A stretch of 8,485 nucleotides of DNA. Origin: Elusimicrobiota bacterium. Lineage in GTDB: Bacteria; Elusimicrobiota; Endomicrobiia; Endomicrobiales; Endomicrobiaceae. Shown here piece after piece: positions 1-6,410 of this stretch (the stretch's first letter is position 1; every line of letters begins with the position of its first letter). A program made the position numbers and the translations under genes. A model generated the notes under the pieces. The model was not told the DNA's origin, did not search any database, and saw only the letters and a list, made by a program, of their open reading frames with translations. The DNA is taken from the NCBI GenBank assembly GCA_031256695.1, contig JAIRQB010000100.1, positions 1-8,485 on the forward strand, read 5' to 3'.

Positions 1-720
1 AATTATTGTCCCTTGATTTTCGCTAAAAGAACTCCCCGCCTTTATTATCACATTGAACTTTTTAGCCACCTCAACGCTGCGGGATTGTAAAACCTGAGCG
101 CCTGACCCAGCCAACTCAAGCATCTCATCATATGAGAGAAAATCCAATTTTTTAGCCTCTTTTACGGCGCGCGGGTCAGTGGTAAAAACGCCTTCAACAT
201 CTGAGTAAATCTCGCAAGAATCCGCCTTCATAGCGGCGGCTATTGCTACTGCCGTCAAATCAGAGCCGCCTCTTCCTAAAGTGGCAATATCGCCTTTTGG
301 GTTTTGCCCTTGGAAACCTGCGACAATAAGTATCGGATATTTATTTAAAGCGCTTTTCATTTTTTTTACGTCTATTTTTACTATTTTCGCTTTTTGATGA
401 TTTTCATCAGTCAAAATTCCCGCTTGAGGTCCTGTCAAGGATAAAACTTTTTCGCCCATAGAATCTATAGCCATAGAGAGCAATGATATTGAAATCATCT
501 CGCCCGTAGAGAGCAAGACGTCCATCTCGCGCGGCGGGGGATTTGCGGTAATTTGAGCGGCAGCCTCAAGCAAATCGTCAGTCGTATCGCCTTGCGCCGA
601 GACTACGGCAATTACGCGTCCGCCTTCATTTTTTTTGGCAATTATCCTGCGCGCTACAAGTTTTATTTTATTGGCATCGGCTACAGAAGAGCCGCCGAAT
701 TTCATAACCGTTAATTTCAT
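1..720 (-). CDS. lysC: Aspartate kinase (aspartokinase), N-terminal 240 residues; C-terminus outside window
   Basis: Catalyses ATP-dependent phosphorylation of L-aspartate, the first step of the lysine, threonine, methionine and diaminopimelate pathway, in the cytoplasm. Translating the minus strand from base 720 gives an open frame to the window edge. It opens with the amino-acid kinase signature KFGGSSVAD (residues 7-15), then VVSAQGDTTDDLL (39-51), REMDVLLSTGE (64-74), GRGGSD (149-154) and YSDVEGVFTTDPR (172-184), all typical of aspartokinases. The visible part covers the kinase domain and reaches the SSFSENQGT linker, where the C-terminal ACT regulatory domains normally begin; a full protein would be about 400 residues. 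There is no sign of fusion to homoserine dehydrogenase, but the missing part could hide one. The ATG is preceded by a perfect AGGAGG (722-729 region), so the start is secure. It lies 29 bases after the AlbA-type gene and may be cotranscribed with it. No lysine riboswitch fits in that gap. Confidence 0.95.
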   Translation of the reverse strand, partial: MKLTVMKFGGSSVADANKIKLVARRIIAKKNEGGRVIAVVSAQGDTTDDLLEAAAQITANPPPREMDVLLSTGEMISISLLSMAIDSMGEKVLSLTGPQAGILTDENHQKAKIVKIDVKKMKSALNKYPILIVAGFQGQNPKGDIATLGRGGSDLTAVAIAAAMKADSCEIYSDVEGVFTTDPRAVKEAKKLDFLSYDEMLELAGSGAQVLQSRSVEVAKKFNVIIKAGSSFSENQGTII

Positions 721-749
721 TTTGCCTCCTATAAACCATAGAGTAAATT

Positions 750-1556
750 TTAAGGGCGATAAATAATTACTTTAAACAAATTATTTTCTCTGTCGTCTAT
801 CAAATCTATATTAGGATATATTTTCAACGCCCTGATAATGCCCGTTCCAAGCCCGCGGTATGGAATCAATTTTGTGGCAAAAGAAGCGAGGATTGGATTT
901 CTGATATTTGAATTCCCCGCTTTAATGTTTTCTACAGTTAAATTATTAGGCAGATGCCCCGGACTTATAATTTCTATTCTGTCTATAAAAACAAAAACTC
1001 TTATAGGCGCTGAAATAAAATAATCTCTGTGAATTAAAGCGTTTGCCGTCATCTCCTCTAAAACAATCCTTGGAATTGATAAATCCCCTACTGAATTTAC
1101 GCTTTTTCCGTTTTGTATATGAGGAATATTTGCTGAAATAAAAGCGATTGTATTGTCAAATAAATCTCTGATTTTGCCCGTTATATCGCGTGAATCTATA
1201 TAGGCTGACTCATTTATTTCAGTCCCCGGATAAGATATTGCCTTTACAATGAAAAGAGGAAGTTTGAATTGAGGGCTTATAGCAAATAAAAGCGCTCCAG
1301 CAGTATTTAAAAAAGAGCCGTTCATAAGATTCATATTGCTTAATATAGAAGGCAGCGGCAATTCTTGCTCTTGCAGATTTTTTTTATATTTTCTTTCAAA
1401 AAAAACATTGAAATAATTTAAATCTATATCGGCGGGAGTCAGCGCTGTCGCTGACATCTCTGTGGCAAGAGAATCGGGATTTGTAAAATCCCTCTTAAAT
1501 TGAGTCTTGCTATCTTCGCCGCCTGAAATAATGTTTAAAAATTCTGTCTTTTCCAT
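750..1556 (-). CDS. AlbA_2/Schlafen-type putative DNA-binding protein with ATPase-like C-terminal domain, internally deleted
   Basis: 268 residues. Residues 1-36 match the beginning of an AlbA_2 (Schlafen, 'divergent AAA-4') domain: GGEDSKTQFKRDFTNPDSLATEMSA. From about residue 40 on, the protein matches the part that in relatives follows this domain: DIDLNYFNVFFE (43-54), AGALLFAISPQFKLP (86-100), then a GHKL/HATPase_c_4-like region with ANALIHRDY (171-179), DRIEIISPGHLP (192-203), a RNPILA segment (220-224 region) and GLGTGI (235-240). Relatives are usually about 380-400 residues. As I recall them, the AlbA_2 core containing the 'FANT/ANSKGG' and 'GVKD' segments lies exactly where this protein jumps from MSA to TALTPADID, so about 115-125 residues look deleted in frame. 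The ATPase-like part appears intact, so the gene may be a domain remnant or a genuinely short form. Biological function is unknown; such proteins often sit in accessory or defence regions. The ATG has only a weak ribosome-binding site (GGGCAAGA). Confidence 0.8.
   Translation of the reverse strand: MEKTEFLNIISGGEDSKTQFKRDFTNPDSLATEMSATALTPADIDLNYFNVFFERKYKKNLQEQELPLPSILSNMNLMNGSFLNTAGALLFAISPQFKLPLFIVKAISYPGTEINESAYIDSRDITGKIRDLFDNTIAFISANIPHIQNGKSVNSVGDLSIPRIVLEEMTANALIHRDYFISAPIRVFVFIDRIEIISPGHLPNNLTVENIKAGNSNIRNPILASFATKLIPYRGLGTGIIRALKIYPNIDLIDDRENNLFKVIIYRP
1439..1454. repeat. Perfect 6-bp inverted repeat at the inferred deletion junction
   Basis: On the minus strand TCAGCG and CGCTGA flank the four bases ACAG. 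The repeat spans codons 35-40 of the AlbA-type gene, which is exactly where the normal AlbA_2 core appears to be missing. It may be a scar of the deletion or chance. Confidence 0.6.
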
Positions 1557-1610
1557 TCTTGCCCATTCCGTTTTTTATTTAAAGTTTTTCTTAAAAAGGC
1601 TAATTGCGCG

Positions 1611-1689
1611 GCGCAAACGCATAGCGTGAGCGATTTGGATAGAGGCAGGCGCTCTGCGCAAACACATAGCGTTGCGCAAACACATAACG
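1611..1689. repeat. Cluster of three 16-base intergenic repeats, gcgcaaacrcatarcg
   Basis: Three copies of a 16-base unit occur at 1611-1626 (gcgcaaacgcatagcg), 1656-1671 (gcgcaaacacatagcg) and 1674-1689 (gcgcaaacacataacg), so start-to-start spacing is 45 and then 18 bases. Copies differ at one or two positions. TGCGCAA at 1655-1661 and TTGCGCA at 1672-1678 form a perfect 7-base inverted repeat across copies two and three. A further inverted pair, gatttgg at 1632-1638 and ccaaatc at 1699-1705, brackets the last two copies. The segment is GC-richer than its surroundings and has no credible coding frame. It fills most of the 166-base gap between the methyltransferase and the AlbA-type gene. It could be part of a dispersed genomic repeat family. 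Function unknown. Confidence 0.7.
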
Positions 1690-1722
1690 CGGCGTCCGCC
1701 AAATCAAATAAATTCCCCGCCG

Positions 1723-2868
1723 CTAAAAATTATCTTTTGACATTAAAAATAAATACTCTTTATTTTGCCCGTCGGAATTTAGCCACTCATTAGTCCAATG
1801 CATAGTTGCCATAACATTTTTCTTGTAATCTATTTCTACAATTTCCTCTAATTTCCCGTTTTCTTCAATAATGCTTTTTAATTCTTCTTTTGTAGCCCGC
1901 CCGCCTGAACTATAAGAGAGCAGAATGTATTTTGCTTTCGTTTTCTCTATCATAGAGCGTATCGCTTCCATAGCGATATAATTTCCATTTTCATTTTTCT
2001 TAAATTCCTCAAATGCAGAACCTGCTATTAAATCTCTTGTATCGTCTCGGCGGTTTACTTTGCCGAACAATTTAGGCTTATCATTCTTTATAACAGAAGT
2101 CCAAATATGATAATAAGAGGCATATCTAACTCTGCTGGGCGGCATTTTTTCATTATTTGAGCCATATGGCGGGTCAAAATACGCTAAATCATAAACTATG
2201 CCGCTTTTTAGCAAATCAAAAATATCGCAACGCGTAACTTTGTGAATGCCGTAAGTTTTATAAAGCAGCGGCGTTTTTAAGAATAAGTCTTTATATGACC
2301 TCTCAGCCCACTGCGAAAGATAAGATGAAAAATGCCCTATTGTGCTGTCTATGACGTCTAATGCCAAAATCAAACTCGTCAAAACAACCGCTTTGTCAAT
2401 ACCGCTTAAATTAAATTCGTCAATTTTTTGACGAATCGCATCAAGTTTGCGCGTATTCTTTTTTTGAAAAGGCATTTTTTTTGCCGTTCCGCTATCGCCG
2501 CCGTAATGTTCCGTAAACCACCCGTCAAAACCTTTTAAACTGTTTAATTCGTCAATGATTTCTTGATAATAAGAGATGTCTTTATTGTGCAATAAATAAC
2601 ATTTGGCAAAACATTCAGACCAAACGGAAATGTCATTTGAAAAAACATTTAAACCAAGTTGCGCAAAGGCTTGACTGACCCGCGTCGTCCCGGAAAAACC
2701 GTCTAATACATTTTTTATTTCTAAATTTTTAATTAAACCGCAAATATAAGGAATAATTTTTAATTTTGAGCCTATATACTTTATGCCTTGCGTTTTCGGA
2801 ATTACATTTTCTCTTTCATTTAACAGATTTATATTGTCTTTTCGGGGGTTTAGCAAAGCGGTTGTCAT
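1723..2868 (-). CDS. Adenine-specific (N6) DNA methyltransferase, D12 class, apparently orphan
   Basis: Transfers a methyl group from S-adenosylmethionine to the N6 of adenine in a specific DNA sequence. The 381 residues show motif order alpha: KYIGSK (30-35) as the motif X-type start, the AdoMet-binding motif I DGFSGTTRVSQAF (56-68), an acidic NDIS (78-81), and the catalytic motif IV FDPPYGSNN (231-239). Between motif I and motif IV lies a target-recognition-like segment (about 100-220). ILLSYSSGGR (315-324) is a further conserved element of the class. The recognition sequence cannot be read from the protein. No restriction endonuclease lies next to it in the window, so it is either solitary or the remnant of a restriction-modification system. 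Its ATG is 10 bases after the purA TAG stop, with the weak ribosome-binding site (AGGCGG) beginning in that stop codon; this suggests translation coupled to purA. The downstream gap holds a repeat cluster, consistent with acquisition by transfer. Confidence 0.92.
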   Translation of the reverse strand: MTTALLNPRKDNINLLNERENVIPKTQGIKYIGSKLKIIPYICGLIKNLEIKNVLDGFSGTTRVSQAFAQLGLNVFSNDISVWSECFAKCYLLHNKDISYYQEIIDELNSLKGFDGWFTEHYGGDSGTAKKMPFQKKNTRKLDAIRQKIDEFNLSGIDKAVVLTSLILALDVIDSTIGHFSSYLSQWAERSYKDLFLKTPLLYKTYGIHKVTRCDIFDLLKSGIVYDLAYFDPPYGSNNEKMPPSRVRYASYYHIWTSVIKNDKPKLFGKVNRRDDTRDLIAGSAFEEFKKNENGNYIAMEAIRSMIEKTKAKYILLSYSSGGRATKEELKSIIEENGKLEEIVEIDYKKNVMATMHWTNEWLNSDGQNKEYLFLMSKDNF

Positions 2869-2878
2869 TTTAAGCCGC

Positions 2879-4168
2879 CTATAAAAGTTTAATGCTTTTG
2901 CCTACTGAGAGCATTTCCTCTTTTTTGGGACCCAAAGAGATATAACTAATCGGCGCTCCGGCTAAAGATTCAAGCCTCTTGATATAATTTTTAACATTCT
3001 TTGGAAGTTTATTGAAATCATTTATGCCAGATATATCCTCTGTAAAACCGGGAATCTCCTCATAGACCGGCTTACATTCTTTTTGAATTGTCCGCGAAAG
3101 CGGAAAATCCTTATAAATTTTTCCTTTATATTTATATGCCGAGCAGATTTTTATTTTTTCTATGCCGCGCATACAATCAAGTTTAGTCAAAACTATATTG
3201 TTTATGCCGTTTATGCGGACGCTGTATTTTGCAATTACCGCGTCAAACCAGCCGCAGCGGCGGGGTCTGCCCGTCGTAGCGCCGTATTCTGCGCCTCTTT
3301 CTCTTAAAAAATCGCCCGATGCATCAAATAATTCTGTTGGAAATGGTCCCTCGCCTACGCGCGTAGAATATGCTTTTAAAACTCCAACTGTATTTTTAAC
3401 GGCATTGGGGACAATGCCTGCGCCCGCGCAAACCCCGCCCGCTATGGGGTTTGAAGAAGTGACAAAAGGATAAGTGCCGAAATCCACATCTAATAAAGTT
3501 CCTTGGGAACTTTCAAAAAGTATTTTTTTATTTTTCCGCAGCGCCTCGTCTAATATCAAAGACGTATCCGCTATAAAAGGCTTAAAAAATGCCGACAGCG
3601 TTTTATGTTCTTTTAAAATCCTCTCTTTTAATTCAGATATTTTAACGCCCGCTTTTTCTAAAACAGCGGCTTTATCCGCCAAATTTGCTTCAAGCAAATC
3701 TAAAAATAAATCTTTTTCTAAATAATCAGCCGCTCTTATGCCTATTCTTTTTATTTTATCCGTGTATGCCGGTCCTATGCCTCTTTTTGTAGTGCCTATT
3801 TTTACCGCGCCGCTTTCAGAAATTGAGTCCAAAATTAAATGATAAGGCAAAACTATATGAGCGCCCGCGCTTATAAAAAGACGTCCCGAAACTGATACTT
3901 TTATTTTTTTTAGAGCCGCTATTTCATCTTTTAGAGATTGCAAATCAACTACTGCGCCGTTTGCAATGAGGCAGATTTTTTTAGGGTATAAAATGCCCGA
4001 TGGTATAAGATGCAGGGCGAACGGCTTATTGTTTACAATCAAAGTATGCCCCGCATTATTGCCACCTTGATAGCGGACAATAAAATCCGCATCTTCTGCT
4101 AAAAAATGAACTACTTTCCCCTTTCCTTCATCGCCCCATTGAGCGCCTAAAACTATTGTTGCAGGCAT
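2879..4168 (-). CDS. purA: Adenylosuccinate synthetase
   Basis: Joins IMP and L-aspartate using GTP to form adenylosuccinate, the committed step from IMP to AMP, in the cytoplasm. At 429 residues it is full length for bacteria. It has the GTP-binding/catalytic loop GAQWGDEGKGK (8-18, with the catalytic Asp13), GGNNAGHT ending in His41-Thr42, the IMP-site segment GTTKRGIGPAY, QGTLLDVDFGTYPFVTSSN, TRVGEGPFPTEL, the aspartate loop GATTGRPRR, and the guanine-binding LTKLD. A few usually constant positions differ: His21 where most have Asp (GKxVD), SSQG instead of GAQG, and DVDF instead of DIDH. All key catalytic residues I can identify are present. The start is supported by AAGGAG about eight bases upstream of the ATG. 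It follows rny after 51 bases and is immediately followed by the methyltransferase. Confidence 0.97.
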   Translation of the reverse strand: MPATIVLGAQWGDEGKGKVVHFLAEDADFIVRYQGGNNAGHTLIVNNKPFALHLIPSGILYPKKICLIANGAVVDLQSLKDEIAALKKIKVSVSGRLFISAGAHIVLPYHLILDSISESGAVKIGTTKRGIGPAYTDKIKRIGIRAADYLEKDLFLDLLEANLADKAAVLEKAGVKISELKERILKEHKTLSAFFKPFIADTSLILDEALRKNKKILFESSQGTLLDVDFGTYPFVTSSNPIAGGVCAGAGIVPNAVKNTVGVLKAYSTRVGEGPFPTELFDASGDFLRERGAEYGATTGRPRRCGWFDAVIAKYSVRINGINNIVLTKLDCMRGIEKIKICSAYKYKGKIYKDFPLSRTIQKECKPVYEEIPGFTEDISGINDFNKLPKNVKNYIKRLESLAGAPISYISLGPKKEEMLSVGKSIKLL

Positions 4169-4219
4169 TTTTAGTCTCCTTATCTTGTCAAAAGTATGAA
4201 TTCATAATTTTTTATATCT

Positions 4220-5773
4220 TTATTTCGCCAGTTCTTGCGCTCTTGTCTCTCTGATAATAGTCACTTTTATTTGTCCAGGGTATTCCAATTCTTGTTCTAT
4301 TTTTTTCGCTATATCGCGGGCTAAAACAGGCATTTGATTGTCTGATATAGTTTCTGGTTCAACTAAAATCCTAATTTCTCTGCCCGCTTGTATGGCATAT
4401 GCCATAGACACTCCTCTGAAACCTGAAGCCGCTTTTTCAAGTTTTTCAAGACGTTTCATATACAGTTCTATGGACTCGCGCCGAGCGCCGGGTCTTGCCG
4501 CAGATATTGCATCAGCCGCCGCCAAGACAAAGGCTTCGGGGCTTTGCGGAGTATCAAAGCCTTCGTGATGGGATAAGATAGCGTTTATCATTTTAGGCGA
4601 TTCGCCGTATTTTTTCGCAGTATCTGCTGAAATTTGATGATGAGTGCCTTCAACTTCGTGGTCAACTGCCTTTCCTATATCGTGCAAGAGAGCGGCTTTT
4701 TTGCAAAAAGTTATATCAAGCCCTAATTCGCCGGCTATTGCTCCTGCAAGCCAAGTCACTTCTAATGTATGTTGAAGTTGATTCTGTCCATATGAAGTTC
4801 TAAATTGCAATTTGCCGAGCAGTTTTAAAATTTCCGGATGCAGACCGGGAACTCCCGCTTCTATAGCCGCCTGCTCTCCTATTTCTTTGATTCGCAAATC
4901 CATTTCTTTTCTCGCTTTTTCTACAACTTCCTCAATTCTTGCAGGGTGAATGCGTCCATCTGCAATAAGCCTTTCTAAAGATATTCGGGCTATTTCGCGT
5001 CTTACTCCGTCAAAGGCGGAAATCACTATGGTTTCAGGCGTGTCGTCAACTATCAAGTCAACTCCCGTCACTTGTTCAAAAGTTTTGATATTGCGCCCTT
5101 CGCGCCCGATAATCCTTCCTTTTAATTCGTCATTTTGTATTTGAACTGTTGAGGTTGTAATGTCTGCGGTGTGGTCTGCGGCTATTCTCTGTATAGATAC
5201 GGATAAAATTTCTTTAGCCCTTTTGTCAGCCGTTTCTTTTGTCTCCTGCTCTATCCTTTGGATAATGACGGCGGCATCTTGTTTTGCTTCCTCTTCCATA
5301 CTGGCAATCAGCGATTTTTTTGCTTCGTCTTTTGTCATCTGCGCTATTTTTTCAAGCGCTTTTTTTTGTTCTTCTTTAATTCGGTCGGCTTCTGCAAATC
5401 TTTGGCTTAAAGACTGCGCTTTTTGAGAGAGTTCTCTCTCTTTGCCCGATAATTCTCTTTCTTTTCTCTCAACAGAGTCTATCCGTCTTTCTAAAAATTC
5501 CTCTCTCTGATTTAATCTATTGTCTGCGACTGATGCGGCTTGTCTTTTTTCCCTAATTTCCTGCTCAAACTCTTTCCTTTCTTTGTCAACTATCATTTTT
5601 GCTTCAAGAAGCGCTTCTTTGGATTTTGTCTCCGCTATCAGCGCCGCCTCTTTTATAATCCTTTCTGAAACTTGCTCGGCAGATTTAATATTTGTCTTCG
5701 CATAAAGAAAACGCAGAATATATCCCATCGCCAAGGCGCACAAAGCGATTATAACTGCAATCAATACATTCAT
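4220..5773 (-). CDS. rny: Ribonuclease Y (membrane-anchored endoribonuclease)
   Basis: An endoribonuclease that initiates mRNA decay at the inner face of the cytoplasmic membrane. The 517 residues match the family's usual length and order: an N-terminal membrane segment (about 2-24, VLIAVIIALCALAMGYIL), a long charged coiled coil (about 30-195), a KH RNA-binding domain with GRIIGREGRNIKTFE (219-233), and an HD metal-dependent phosphohydrolase domain with QLQHTLEVT (His335), LLHDIGK (362-368, the HD pair), SHHEG (401-405) and a conserved AADAISAARPGAR (419-431). The active site appears intact. The ATG has AAGGAG six bases upstream, which fixes the start before the membrane segment. It sits 28 bases after the folate cyclo-ligase gene. 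Downstream is purA; the ymdB phosphodiesterase gene that often follows rny is not here. Confidence 0.98.
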   Translation of the reverse strand: MNVLIAVIIALCALAMGYILRFLYAKTNIKSAEQVSERIIKEAALIAETKSKEALLEAKMIVDKERKEFEQEIREKRQAASVADNRLNQREEFLERRIDSVERKERELSGKERELSQKAQSLSQRFAEADRIKEEQKKALEKIAQMTKDEAKKSLIASMEEEAKQDAAVIIQRIEQETKETADKRAKEILSVSIQRIAADHTADITTSTVQIQNDELKGRIIGREGRNIKTFEQVTGVDLIVDDTPETIVISAFDGVRREIARISLERLIADGRIHPARIEEVVEKARKEMDLRIKEIGEQAAIEAGVPGLHPEILKLLGKLQFRTSYGQNQLQHTLEVTWLAGAIAGELGLDITFCKKAALLHDIGKAVDHEVEGTHHQISADTAKKYGESPKMINAILSHHEGFDTPQSPEAFVLAAADAISAARPGARRESIELYMKRLEKLEKAASGFRGVSMAYAIQAGREIRILVEPETISDNQMPVLARDIAKKIEQELEYPGQIKVTIIRETRAQELAK

Positions 5774-5801
5774 TGCCTGCTCCTTTTAAAAGCATTTTCT
5801 T

Positions 5802-6410
5802 TCAAGAAATTGCTTTTATAGTTAAATTTTCTTGCAAAATTCTTTTTTCGCTAATAATTACTCCCAACTGCGCATCAAATACTTCGCGCGGAACTCTATC
5901 TATGATTTGAAAATCATAACAAAGCCCCGCAGTCTTGCCTTGCGGAATTCCTTTGAGATACTTATCAAAAAAACCGCCACCATAACCTATCCTAAAACAA
6001 TCCAAATCAAAAACTATGCCGGGGATAAAAAATAAATCTATTTCGCTCTTGCTTATCTCTGCCTCATTTTCAAGTTTAGGCTGCTTTATGCCCATTACGG
6101 TATCTGCGTAAAAATTAAGACTTGTGATTTTAAAAGCGCCCATTTCTTTTTTTTCTTTATCTTTTATTGCCGCCATAGCCGCTGTCTTGCCACTCTTTAA
6201 GACATCTTTGATGATTTTGTCCGTCTCTGTTTCGCCGTCAAAAGAGGAATAAAACATAATGATTTCCGCTTTTTGATAAATCGGCAAAGTTTTAACGGCT
6301 TCAAAAATTGTCGCGCTTTTTGAGGCGCGCAGAGATTGCGGCATCGCCCGTCTTTCCTGCAAAAATCTACTTCTTAACTTTTTTTTGTCTAAGTCTGCGA
6401 AGTCTTTCAC
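5802..6410 (-). CDS. fau: 5-formyltetrahydrofolate cyclo-ligase
   Basis: Converts 5-formyltetrahydrofolate to 5,10-methenyltetrahydrofolate with ATP, returning the storage or inhibitory folate form to one-carbon metabolism in the cytoplasm. 202 residues, normal for the family (ygfA/MTHFS). Visible motifs are the N-terminal basic KKKLRSRFLQERR (9-21), FYSSFDGETET (53-63), PGIVFD (130-135) and the ATP/folate-site glycine loop GYGGGFFDKYL (142-152). The chosen start is a GTG (6408-6410) with GAGGG eight bases upstream. It lies inside the 3' end of rarA, giving an overlap of 44 bases. The next possible Met (residue 23) would remove the conserved basic helix, so the GTG start is favoured. The overlap implies one mRNA and coupled translation with rarA. 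In many bacteria this gene follows zapA and the 6S RNA gene; here rarA is inserted between them. Confidence 0.93.
   Translation of the reverse strand: MKDFADLDKKKLRSRFLQERRAMPQSLRASKSATIFEAVKTLPIYQKAEIIMFYSSFDGETETDKIIKDVLKSGKTAAMAAIKDKEKKEMGAFKITSLNFYADTVMGIKQPKLENEAEISKSEIDLFFIPGIVFDLDCFRIGYGGGFFDKYLKGIPQGKTAGLCYDFQIIDRVPREVFDAQLGVIISEKRILQENLTIKAIS

Noticed and set aside
721..749. Lysine riboswitch before lysC
   Set aside because: The gap is only 29 bases and holds little beyond the ribosome-binding site.
838..1023. Plus-strand 61-residue open frame
   Set aside because: Lies wholly opposite the conserved ATPase-like part of the AlbA-type gene; no independent support.
1611..1689. CRISPR array
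   Set aside because: Only three 16-base copies with unequal spacers (29 and 2 bases) and no cas genes.
3162..3473. Plus-strand open frames opposite purA
   Set aside because: Antisense to strongly conserved purA codons; no start signal or recognisable protein.
4195..4206. Perfect 12-base palindrome tatgaattcata between rny and purA, as an operator
   Set aside because: AT-rich, single copy and without a nearby promoter; chance is an adequate explanation.
5160..5426. Plus-strand open frame encoding a hydrophobic, Ser/Ala-rich peptide
   Set aside because: It is the antisense reading of the RNase Y coiled coil, with no ribosome-binding site or family match.
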